This document shows, one piece after another, positions 36,383-44,426 of a DNA stretch of 64,000 bases (the first letter of the stretch is position 1; every line of letters starts with the position of its first letter). The stretch is taken from NCBI GenBank assembly GCA_014238415.1, contig JABABA010000011.1, positions 41,912-105,911 on the forward strand. Direction: 5' to 3'. A program made the position numbers and the translations under genes. Source of the DNA: Planctomycetota bacterium. GTDB lineage: Bacteria > Planctomycetota > UBA1135 > GCA-002686595. The notes beneath the pieces were generated by a model. The model had not been told where the DNA came from. It was given only the letters and a program-made list of their open reading frames with translations, and made no database searches.

Positions 36383-36724
36383 ATGAGCTTGCCCGATCCC
36401 CCCCTGTTGGTTTTTTCCACCGCGCCCGATGAAGAAGTCGCCCGGTCCCTGGCCCAGGCCCTCGTGGAAGAGCGCCTGGCAGCCTGTGTGACCGCCCTGC
36501 CCGGAGCCAGCAGTACCTATTCCTGGCAAGGCCGCATGGAGACCTCAAGCGAGGTGCAGCTATTGATCAAGACCAGCAAGAGCCGTTTGGCTGGACTGGA
36601 ACAGCGGCTTTGTGCCTTGCATCCCTTCGAGGTGCCCGAGTTGCTCGCTGTTGAAGTGGTGGGGGGCCTTCCTGCTTACCTGGATTGGGTTTGTGCCTCG
36701 CTGGGAGGGGACTCCAGTCCATGA
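36383..36724 (+). CDS. cutA: Divalent cation tolerance protein CutA
   Basis: A 113-residue trimeric CutA1-family protein. Signature segments are VFSTAPDEEVARSLAQALVEE, RLAACVTALPGA, TYSWQG, LLIKTSKSR and HPFEVPELLAVEV. Members are linked to copper tolerance, but their molecular function is unsettled. The ATG at 36383 gives the normal N-terminus. Its stop overlaps the start of the anion transporter (ATGA), so the pair is translationally coupled. Confidence 0.93.
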   Translation: MSLPDPPLLVFSTAPDEEVARSLAQALVEERLAACVTALPGASSTYSWQGRMETSSEVQLLIKTSKSRLAGLEQRLCALHPFEVPELLAVEVVGGLPAYLDWVCASLGGDSSP

Positions 36725-38328
36725 GCGAGGCTACTCCTTTGGAGGTACCGCCCCCTGGGCCACTTGCTCCGGGGACCCGCAGATGGCAGCGCATGGGGCT
36801 TGGACTGGGACCTTTGCTTTTCGCATTGATCCTGCTGCTGCCGGAGCATTGGCTTGATACCCAGCAGCGTCGGGCGGCGGCGGTCACCGCATGGACCGCC
36901 GTCTGGTGGATTACCGAAGCCCTTCCCGTGGGCATCGCTTCGCTCTTGCCTGCGGTGCTCTTCCCACTGCTGGGCGTCTTGCCCGCGGGGGAAGTTGCGC
37001 CGCTCTACATGAGCGATCTGGTGCTGCTGTTCCTGGGGGCTTTTATTGTTGCCCTGGGACTTGAGCGCTGGGGGGTGCATCGTCGCATGGCGCTGAGTGT
37101 GCTCTCAGTGGCTGGGCCCCAACCCCGCACCCAGATCCTGGCTTTCATGGTCGCAGCGGCCGGGCTTTCCTTTTGGATCAACAACACGGCCACCACCCTT
37201 TTGATGCTGCCTATTGCCTTGGCAGTTCTGGACCGGGTTGCCAAGGAATCCGGAGCAAATCCAACTCAGGTACGACGCATGGGCTTTGCCCTCTTGCTGG
37301 GGGTCGCCTGGGCCGCTTCGGTGGGGGGCATGGGATCGCCGGTTGGTACCGCGCCGAACCAGCTGTATCTGGGTCAGATGAACACCCTCTTTCCCGAAGC
37401 GCCTACCCCGGGTTTCGCACAGTGGATGTTGGCGTGGGCGCCGATGGTTCTGCTCTGGGTGCCTCTGGCCTGGTGGCTCTTGACCCGCGTGCTTTTCCCC
37501 TTGCCCAAGCAGACAGGCGTGGGCGCAGCAGGACGCGCTGCAATCGTCTCCGAGCGCGCAGCCCAGGGTCACATGACCGCACCGCAAAAGAGAATGGGTG
37601 CCGTCTTCGCCTGCACTGCATTGCTGTGGATCACCCGTGCAGATGTGTCTATTGGAGAGTTCGAGTTGCATGGCTGGTGGCGCCTGGTGATGCGTATGCG
37701 TGGCCTGCCCCCTGAGCAGTGGTCGCAGCACACTCGCGACGTGTCCGATGCAACCGTGGCGATCAGCATGGCCCTGCTATGTTTCCTGATTCCTTCGGGG
37801 AGTCCTAAGGGCGGTCGCTTGATGGATTGGCAACATGCCCGCCGCATGCCCTGGGAAGTGCTCTTGCTGTTGGGGGCGGGCTTCGCCCTGGCCCGTGGGT
37901 TCCGGGTGAGCGGGTTGGATCAGGCTCTTGGTCAAGCCCTGGGCCCGCTGCTTGAGGGCCGCTCTACCTGGGTGTTGGTGGGGGTGACGGCGCTGGCGGT
38001 GAGTTTTTTGACCGAGATCACTTCGAACACCGCCACCACTGCCGTGCTGCTTCCGGTGGTGGGGGAGGCGGCGGCCGCCGCTGGCCTCGATCCCCGTTTG
38101 GTGATGGTGCCCACTGCCTTGGCTGCTTCGGCGGCCTTCATGTTGCCCGTTGCCACGCCTCCAAATGCAGTGGTCTTCTCTTCTGGTCGCGTGGGCACCG
38201 CTGTCATGGCCCGCGCCGGCCTCTGGATGAACCTGTTGACGGTGGCGCTGTTGACGATAGTGTTCCAGCTCTGGGTGAGGCGCGTGTGGGGGATTGGGGG
38301 CGAAATGTCCGCCTTCGGGGGCCCTTGA
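36721..38328 (+). CDS. DASS/SLC13 family sodium-dependent anion transporter
   Basis: A 535-residue inner-membrane carrier with about eleven to twelve hydrophobic segments. The two hairpin signatures of the family are present: NNTATTLLMLP near residue 150 and TSNTATTAVLLPV near residue 435, with GSPVGTAPNQLYLGQM between them. Family substrates are dicarboxylates, sulfate or phosphate with Na+; the sequence does not identify which. It overlaps cutA by four bases, and a sulfatase-fold protein follows after 68 bases, making an oxyanion plausible but unproven. Confidence 0.9.
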   Translation: MSEATPLEVPPPGPLAPGTRRWQRMGLGLGPLLFALILLLPEHWLDTQQRRAAAVTAWTAVWWITEALPVGIASLLPAVLFPLLGVLPAGEVAPLYMSDLVLLFLGAFIVALGLERWGVHRRMALSVLSVAGPQPRTQILAFMVAAAGLSFWINNTATTLLMLPIALAVLDRVAKESGANPTQVRRMGFALLLGVAWAASVGGMGSPVGTAPNQLYLGQMNTLFPEAPTPGFAQWMLAWAPMVLLWVPLAWWLLTRVLFPLPKQTGVGAAGRAAIVSERAAQGHMTAPQKRMGAVFACTALLWITRADVSIGEFELHGWWRLVMRMRGLPPEQWSQHTRDVSDATVAISMALLCFLIPSGSPKGGRLMDWQHARRMPWEVLLLLGAGFALARGFRVSGLDQALGQALGPLLEGRSTWVLVGVTALAVSFLTEITSNTATTAVLLPVVGEAAAAAGLDPRLVMVPTALAASAAFMLPVATPPNAVVFSSGRVGTAVMARAGLWMNLLTVALLTIVFQLWVRRVWGIGGEMSAFGGP

Positions 38329-38396
38329 GCCCCAGGCGCAAGTCCCTCCTGCGTGAGCCTCGACAGGGGGACTCATCATCCGCACACTCGTTTGCC

Positions 38397-39782
38397 ATGC
38401 CCTGCACGAGATTGCTGATTTCCTTGCTGCTACTTGCCTCCTGTGGTGACGCGCGGCGACCGCAGCGCCCGGCGCGGCATGTGCTCTTGATCACTGTGGA
38501 GGGCTTGCGGGCAGATCACACCTCGGCCCTGATGTATCACCGCAGTACTACTCTGCTTCCGGTCTCTGCCCAACAGCGTGTCGAGGGCAAGGCCCTTTCG
38601 ATCGACGACCTTGCTGGGGATGGAGTGCTCTTCAGCCAAGCCTTCGCCCCCTCTGGGGATGGCGGGCAGGGCGTTCTCTCAATCTTCTCTGGTGAGCGCG
38701 GCCTTGATCAACCACCTAGGCCCATGCTGGCCCAGAGCCTTGCGGACAGTGGCATGTTCTGCGTGGCTTTCGCCAATGACTCCAATCTCTTGCCTGCTGG
38801 TGTCGAGGCTGGATTTCATTCCTGTTTGCGCTTGGAGAGCGACCTTGATGTGTTGATCGAGGCGGTGCGTTGGTTTGGCGTGCACGACTTTGGCAATTGC
38901 GAAGGCGTGTTTGTCTGGATCCATCTGGCAGGGCCGGCATTTCCCTTCGTTCCGGGGACTTTTTCTGATCCTTTGACCCGTGAGCCCGTTGACTTCGCGC
39001 AGTTGTACGTTGATCGGGAGAGTGGTGCGCACATGAACGGTTCGGTTGCCGAGCGCGAAGCCTGGAGGACCCGCGCCGGGGCGAGCTTGCCTCCTCCCGC
39101 AGAACTTGAGCGTCTGTTGGACCTCTATGACGGGGGCGTTTCAGAGATGAGCTATCAGTTGTGGTTTCTGCTGGACTATCTGCAGTTTGTCACCCGCAGC
39201 GATCGGGCCCTTGATGAATCTGTGGTGATTGTCAGCGGGGTCAGCGGTGTCGAGCTGGATCGCCCGGGAATTCCCTGGGGATCCTCCAGCGAACCCCATG
39301 ACTCGTCCCTGCATGTTCCCCTGCTGATCAGGCACACGGGTGGATTGAAGGGGCAGCGGATCTTGGATCCTGTGGTGGAGCTTTGCGATCTGGCGCCGAC
39401 CCTATGCGAGTGGTTTGGTCTGGGGTTCCCTTCCTCCCGTGAAGGGCGCAGTCTGCTACCTCTTTTGGGCCAGCCCTTCGGCGCGGAACGGCACTCCGGG
39501 GCCGAGGTCGAGCAGTTCTTCTCGTCTCCTGCTTCTCTGGGCGTGGGCGCGAATCCCCCGAGGTTGACCGTTCGGGACGAGCGCTGGCGATTGGTGGTGG
39601 ACCTGGCGGATTCAGGCAGCTCTCCCCTGGCGCTCGTCCCTGAGAGCGCACGCCTGTTTGACAGCCTGCGCAATCCACGTGAGGAGCGAGATCTCGCGGC
39701 TCAGCATCCAGAGCAGGTAAGCCGGATGCTCAGGCTCCTCAACGACCGTCGTCCGGACCCGGTACCCAAAGAGAGCCCATGA
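38397..39782 (+). CDS. Sulfatase-fold lipoprotein, apparently catalytically dead
   Basis: A 461-residue protein with lipobox LLLASC and an alkaline-phosphatase/sulfatase fold: HVLLITVEGLRADH at the first strand, IFSGERG after the usual nucleophile helix, and DLAPTLCEWFGLG, where arylsulfatases have their DxxPTL motif. The key residues are altered. The first metal pair DD reads E35-G36, the position of the formylglycine Cys/Ser or Thr nucleophile is Gly89, and the DHG metal motif reads VSGVSG (279-284). It therefore probably binds or scaffolds rather than hydrolyses. Its stop overlaps the next membrane-protein start (ATGA). Confidence 0.75.
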   Translation: MPCTRLLISLLLLASCGDARRPQRPARHVLLITVEGLRADHTSALMYHRSTTLLPVSAQQRVEGKALSIDDLAGDGVLFSQAFAPSGDGGQGVLSIFSGERGLDQPPRPMLAQSLADSGMFCVAFANDSNLLPAGVEAGFHSCLRLESDLDVLIEAVRWFGVHDFGNCEGVFVWIHLAGPAFPFVPGTFSDPLTREPVDFAQLYVDRESGAHMNGSVAEREAWRTRAGASLPPPAELERLLDLYDGGVSEMSYQLWFLLDYLQFVTRSDRALDESVVIVSGVSGVELDRPGIPWGSSSEPHDSSLHVPLLIRHTGGLKGQRILDPVVELCDLAPTLCEWFGLGFPSSREGRSLLPLLGQPFGAERHSGAEVEQFFSSPASLGVGANPPRLTVRDERWRLVVDLADSGSSPLALVPESARLFDSLRNPREERDLAAQHPEQVSRMLRLLNDRRPDPVPKESP

Positions 39783-41743
39783 GCCTTGCCCTCTCTTTGG
39801 CGTTGCTGGCTTTCTGCCTGTTCTTCGCTGCTCTGCCCCTGCTTCGTTGGCTCACTCCGGTCGAGCCCTCTCCATTGAAGCTGATGCTCTTCTCGGCTCT
39901 CTTGTCGCCGGCTCTTGCGGCCGGATTGCACGGCCTGTTCGCTCTGGTCGTTGGCGCCAATGGAGCACGCTGGGGGACCCTGGTCTTACTCACCGCATTG
40001 TTCTTCATGGGCCAGGCCAGGGACCTGCGCCGGGCGCCTCTTGGCCGGGCGGCCTGGATAGCTGTTGGCTGCGCTCTGTTGGCTGCGGGCTGGTTGGCGG
40101 CTTTGCTCTTCGGCAGTGCGGGAGCCATGCGCTTGGGGCACGATGGTTTGGGCTGGCAGGTGGGACTGGCCCAGTATTTTTTGTCAGGAGGCGCCCTGGA
40201 GCAACCCTGGCTGGCGGGAGTTCCCCTGCAATGCAGTCCCCTGGCGGCTTGGCTGGTGTCAGGGTTGGCGGCCTTGACGGGGTTCGGCCCCGCTTGGATT
40301 TTTGCGGCCTTGGCCAGTTGGAGCTGTGCTCTGGTGTTGCTCTGTCTGCACCTCTGGTCAGCAGCCCTGTGGCGTTCGGGACGTGCGGACGTGGGCGTGA
40401 TCCTGCTTGCCCTCTTTGGTTGGGGCGCCTGGTACTGGTGGTCTCCGCTCCCGGAGATTGGAGGTGGCTGGGCGGTGGCCATGGCTCGGGTCACCAACGC
40501 GGAGCCGGGGGCAGTCCTGCACTCGGGCATGGCCTGGATTCGCGGAGGTCCAGGGGTCTTGGCCCTGGCCTATGGTTTTGGTGGCCTTTACGCCGGAACC
40601 CATGCCCTGCGCCATGGAGCTGCGCCTTGGCCCCTGTTGGCTGGAATCTGCCTGGCCCTTTGCCTTGGAGTTCACCCGCTCCTTGGTGTGGCTTTAGTTG
40701 TTGTCCACTTGAGTGTGCTTTGGCTTGCGGCTCTGTCCGGCGGGCCCCGAGGTTCAGTCTTGCGCCGATCCCTGGGTGAGTTTGCGTTGCCCCTCATCCC
40801 AGCGGTTCTCTTGTCCCTGAGGTTTTCCGTGGGCACGACTCCTCAACGAGTCCTGACACCCGATGTTGACAGCGCGGCCCTGGTTCCGGGCCTTGGGTTG
40901 CTTGCTCTGGCTTTGACTGGTGGCTATCTGGCGTTGCGCAAGGGAGGGCTTGGACCGGGTGTCAATGGGATTGCGCCCCTTTCAGGGATAGATCGCCGCA
41001 TCCTGGTCCTGCAACTGGTGCTCATGGCAACCTGCTTGTCTCTCGCAGGTTGTTGTGCTGATGGTGTTCACAAGGATCACGCGCTCTTTTTCAGGGCTCA
41101 AGGATTGGGGCTCGCGGTTCTTGGTGCGGGGGTTTTTACGCTGAGGCTCGATGCATTGCGCCGAGCCCCGCTGTTGGTCCTGCCGCTTGTCCTGGCCCTG
41201 TTGCTGGTGACCAGTGGAATGCGCGTGGCCCATTGGAGTCATGGGGTCCACGAGCGTCTGGCGGGAATCGCCTTTGGCATCAGCGACCCACGAGGGCATT
41301 TGAGGCACCAGGGCAAGACCCCTCGCAGCATGGCCTTACAGCAGGTGCGGGAATTGGAACTCGCTCCCCGAACCGTCCTGGCTCTACGCAACCAAGTGCC
41401 CGCAGAACGCCTGCCGCCGGAGCCAGGCATCAGCATGGCGGGGATACCGGCGGGCTTGCCCCTGCTCGTGGACCTTGATGGGGGAGACCTGGCCAAGGAG
41501 CGCAGCGCCCGCCTCAGGGAGGTGCTCATGGGCCGCATGAACTCAGCTGCGGACCTTTCAGCTTTCCTGATGGTGCCTGGGCGGGATGTGTTGCTGTTGG
41601 TAGATGAGGTGGACCGCGAGGCCTCGGCCCCGGGCCTCCCTGCCGGGGTGCCCCGCGGCGTGGACCGGGTCCTTGAGTCCAGTGGATTGCAGCGCGTAGT
41701 TGATCTGGATGGTTGCGCTCTGTACCTGTGGAGGGAGAAGTGA
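39779..41743 (+). CDS. Large polytopic membrane protein of unknown function
   Basis: A 654-residue protein with roughly eleven to thirteen hydrophobic helices over residues 1-490 and a soluble C-terminal domain of about 160 residues. A loop after the third or fourth helix (LGHDGLGWQVGLAQYFLSG, about 120-140) has acidic residues in a position reminiscent of GT-C glycosyltransferases, but no signature confirms that family. The C-terminal domain contains VLLLVDEVDREA. It overlaps the sulfatase-fold gene and the next membrane gene by four bases each, so the three are produced together. Confidence 0.7.
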   Translation: MSLALSLALLAFCLFFAALPLLRWLTPVEPSPLKLMLFSALLSPALAAGLHGLFALVVGANGARWGTLVLLTALFFMGQARDLRRAPLGRAAWIAVGCALLAAGWLAALLFGSAGAMRLGHDGLGWQVGLAQYFLSGGALEQPWLAGVPLQCSPLAAWLVSGLAALTGFGPAWIFAALASWSCALVLLCLHLWSAALWRSGRADVGVILLALFGWGAWYWWSPLPEIGGGWAVAMARVTNAEPGAVLHSGMAWIRGGPGVLALAYGFGGLYAGTHALRHGAAPWPLLAGICLALCLGVHPLLGVALVVVHLSVLWLAALSGGPRGSVLRRSLGEFALPLIPAVLLSLRFSVGTTPQRVLTPDVDSAALVPGLGLLALALTGGYLALRKGGLGPGVNGIAPLSGIDRRILVLQLVLMATCLSLAGCCADGVHKDHALFFRAQGLGLAVLGAGVFTLRLDALRRAPLLVLPLVLALLLVTSGMRVAHWSHGVHERLAGIAFGISDPRGHLRHQGKTPRSMALQQVRELELAPRTVLALRNQVPAERLPPEPGISMAGIPAGLPLLVDLDGGDLAKERSARLREVLMGRMNSAADLSAFLMVPGRDVLLLVDEVDREASAPGLPAGVPRGVDRVLESSGLQRVVDLDGCALYLWREK

Positions 41744-43407
41744 AGCAAGGTATCAAGAAAACCTCCAAGACAAGCAGTCAGGATGCGCGTCCTGATCTGG
41801 TGCGCGGGGTGTTCCTTTTGACCTTGTCGGTGCAGTTGCTTTGTGTGCGTTGGCTGCCTCCCAGTGCACATGAGGAGGCCCTGTTCCAAGCGGCGGGCGG
41901 CCTCTGGCGGGAGGGGGCGCCGGTTCTCTGCGAGACTCCCGAGGCCCTTGACCTGGCCCAACAGATCGTCGAGGCCCGCCCGCCAGCTGAGCCTTCTGAT
42001 CTTGGGTTTCTCATGCAGGACACCGAGGGCCTGAGTTTTGCCCTGGCCCATGCTCCCCCCGGAGCAACTCTTGCCTTGGTTCCTGCCCATCTGCTCGGCG
42101 ATAGCCTGCATCGACTTACGCCCGGTGTTGAAGAGCGCTACAGGGCGAGTTCAGAAGGCAACTCAAGTGAACTCTGGGCCCATCTCCTGGCTGCTTTGCT
42201 GGGGCCCTTGCTGGGAGCCATCTGCTGTGCTGCAGTTGCCTCAGGAGCTCTGAGTATGGGGGCCACCCGACCCAGCGCGGCTCTGGCGGCCGGATGTGTG
42301 GCCCTCGGTTCCAGCCTTGGTTCTGCCTCTGGTTGGCCCGAGCCAGCTCTCCTGGCATCCGCATTCTTGAGCTACGCCTGGGCCACTCTGTTGCATCTGG
42401 CAGGTTCAGTGGCGGCGGGCAAGATCGTGGGCCGTTTCCGATTCTGGACCGTTGGCATTGCTTTGGCAATTGCTCTCCTGATGGACATGCGTGTCTGGCC
42501 TTTGGTGTTGGTGACCTTGGCATTTGGGGAGGCGGGGTTGAGGCGATCCCGGGGTGGCAGCCTTCCCTTTGGGCAGATTGCTGCGCTGGTGGCCATCATG
42601 GGACCTGTCCTGGCAGCTATCGGCTGGCAATTGTTGGGAAGCGGCCCTTTGGCCCAGGCCGGCCTGAGGTATTGGCAATTGCACAATGCAAGCGTCCTTG
42701 CCGAGGCCAGTCCGGATGCGTGGTTCAGGGCGGGCTGGTTGTTGTTGCTGTTTGCTCCCTGTTTGATCTTTGCGGGCATTGGTGCCGCTCGTTTGCTTTG
42801 GGGGGTTGACCGTCTGGTGGGAGTTCTGACCGTGCTTGCGATGCTCGGGGTCTTGCCCCTGATTGGGGACCGCAATGCCCATGGCCCTGTGATGCTGCTG
42901 CCCCTGCTGGTTTTTGTGGGTCCCGCCATGGGTATTGGCTTGGGGTTCAGCGCGGGCTATCGCCGCAGAAGCATGCCCATTGGGACGGTCTTTGTGGGCC
43001 TGATCGTGCTGCTCGGGTTGCTGAACCAGGTTGCGGGCAGTTTGGTGGATCCGGGTCTGGTCCGAACTCTTGACGCGGAAGCAGGTGTTGGGCAGGTAAC
43101 ACAACAAGCGGAGCTTGGCCCGCGCACGGCCTTGCGCTGGCGGATTCTGCGTCGACAGCAAGCTGTGGGGGACGGGAGTTTTCCGCTGGGTGAGGTTTTT
43201 GCTGGTGAGGATTCGGTTCGCACTGGTGAGACCGTGAACCTGGATGGTGCCCGGGGGCGCCTCTTTGGTCATCTCGCCCTGGCGCGCTTCGGCCGGGATA
43301 TGGACCTGCCCCTGTTGCTTGCGGTGGCCGTGTTGGGTCTGGTGCTGCTTGCGGGGCTGGGACTCTCTGCTCTCCTGCAGGGTCTGAACCGCACCCGCTG
43401 GCCTTAG
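41740..43407 (+). CDS. Second polytopic membrane protein, unknown function
   Basis: A 555-residue protein with about ten hydrophobic segments. A first-loop motif, SAHEEALFQAAGG, lies where GT-C enzymes carry an acidic catalytic residue, so a lipid-linked glycosyltransferase is one possibility. The C-terminal 130 residues include a soluble segment and a last helix. The start is a GTG at 41740 with ggaggg just upstream and a GTGA overlap with the previous stop; a TTG at 41713 is rejected. With its neighbour it looks like a pair of related membrane proteins. Confidence 0.7.
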   Translation: MKQGIKKTSKTSSQDARPDLVRGVFLLTLSVQLLCVRWLPPSAHEEALFQAAGGLWREGAPVLCETPEALDLAQQIVEARPPAEPSDLGFLMQDTEGLSFALAHAPPGATLALVPAHLLGDSLHRLTPGVEERYRASSEGNSSELWAHLLAALLGPLLGAICCAAVASGALSMGATRPSAALAAGCVALGSSLGSASGWPEPALLASAFLSYAWATLLHLAGSVAAGKIVGRFRFWTVGIALAIALLMDMRVWPLVLVTLAFGEAGLRRSRGGSLPFGQIAALVAIMGPVLAAIGWQLLGSGPLAQAGLRYWQLHNASVLAEASPDAWFRAGWLLLLFAPCLIFAGIGAARLLWGVDRLVGVLTVLAMLGVLPLIGDRNAHGPVMLLPLLVFVGPAMGIGLGFSAGYRRRSMPIGTVFVGLIVLLGLLNQVAGSLVDPGLVRTLDAEAGVGQVTQQAELGPRTALRWRILRRQQAVGDGSFPLGEVFAGEDSVRTGETVNLDGARGRLFGHLALARFGRDMDLPLLLAVAVLGLVLLAGLGLSALLQGLNRTRWP

Positions 43408-43427
43408 GTTGCTCCTGCTGGAATGAC

Positions 43428-43433
43428 GATAAT
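43428..43433 (+). promoter_or_regulatory. Candidate -10 element (GATAAT) before the 257-residue gene
   Basis: GATAAT ends six bases before the GTG at 43440. As at nrnA, this spacing would give a leaderless mRNA. Confidence 0.3.
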
Positions 43434-43439
43434 GGGATT

Positions 43440-44213
43440 GTGAGTCCCTGCCTTTGTATTCTTGCCCTGGCGGCTGCTCCCTTTGTAGATGGGGCGCGCA
43501 GCCAGCATTTTGTGCTCCCCGATGAGCAGGGGGAACCTCTGGCGGTTGTGACCCACAAGCGGACTGGGGACGTGTCGAAGCGTGTATTCGAGAGTGCTCT
43601 GGTCTGGCGTGCAGGAGCGTTGGTGACTCTCCAAACCGAGTCCGTGGACGGGCAGGGCTTGAAGTTCGTGCACAGGGAGTTGCCTCTGGCCGGGCTGGGC
43701 GGGCGCACCTGGTTGGCAGAAGCACACGCTGGGGAAAAGGTGCTCCGTTTTGAGTCACACTGTTGGGGTGCTCCTTCGCCCCGGGAGATGCACCTGGAAG
43801 GCACACCAATCGGTGCTGGAGGATTGACTGCGATTTTGGCTGCTGGTGGACGTCCCCTTGAAACGGTCTGGTTGCTTGATCCCGGTTCTGCCTCAGTGCA
43901 GGGAATTGTTCTGAGCATCTTTGATCCTGCTGAGGATCCCCTCTTGCTGAGCGCCGCCAGCGGAGCGATTCGGGCTGCGGGCTTGAGGTTGGACTCGGGG
44001 ATGCTGACGGGCTTCGAATGGCGCACCCTTGAGGGCCGCTTGCTGCGCCGTCAGGTGTTCTGCGCAGGGGAGCTGGTTCTCTTTCAGCTACAGGGACGCC
44101 AGGCTTGGGCCCGCAGGGTGAGTCCACGCCTGGCCATGAGTCTGAAGCGTCGCTGGACTCAAGCCCGAGGCTCAGGCTGGAGTTCTCATCTTTCCGGCGG
44201 TCCGGGATCCTGA
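43440..44213 (+). CDS. Secreted protein of unknown function
   Basis: A 257-residue protein with a short signal-like N-terminus (PCLCILALAAAPFVDGARS). The rest is beta-rich, with alternating hydrophobic strands such as LVWRAGALVTLQTES and HFVLPDEQGEPLAVV; it resembles neither an enzyme nor a repeat family that I know. The start is a GTG at 43440, 32 bases after the membrane-protein gene, without a clear ribosome binding site. It may belong to the sulfatase-fold/membrane-protein operon. The 213 bases after it (44214-44426) show no gene. Confidence 0.6.
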   Translation: MSPCLCILALAAAPFVDGARSQHFVLPDEQGEPLAVVTHKRTGDVSKRVFESALVWRAGALVTLQTESVDGQGLKFVHRELPLAGLGGRTWLAEAHAGEKVLRFESHCWGAPSPREMHLEGTPIGAGGLTAILAAGGRPLETVWLLDPGSASVQGIVLSIFDPAEDPLLLSAASGAIRAAGLRLDSGMLTGFEWRTLEGRLLRRQVFCAGELVLFQLQGRQAWARRVSPRLAMSLKRRWTQARGSGWSSHLSGGPGS

Positions 44214-44426
44214 TCGGGAGTTCAGAGGAGGTGGGGTTGTTGGATCTTCAGAGCCCGGGATTTCCCCGCTTGGCAACTCTGAGGGCACCGAAGCCGCCTG
44301 ATTGCGTTCAGAGTGGGTAACTCCTGGCGGGATTCTTGTCTTCTAAGGCTACCCTGGGCGCTGCAGAGTGCTCCCGTGTCCAAGTGCCAGCTTCATATAG
44401 ATTCTCCTCCGTTGGGTCCCCGGCTC

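Noticed and set aside
36721..39782. Sulfate uptake and sulfatase catabolic operon
   Set aside because: The sulfatase-fold protein lacks its nucleophile and metal ligands, and the transporter's substrate cannot be read from sequence; only adjacency supports the idea.
42406..44127. A 573-codon minus-strand open frame
   Set aside because: It spans two plus-strand genes in register with their codon bias and has a Pro/Gln/Arg-rich composition without domains.
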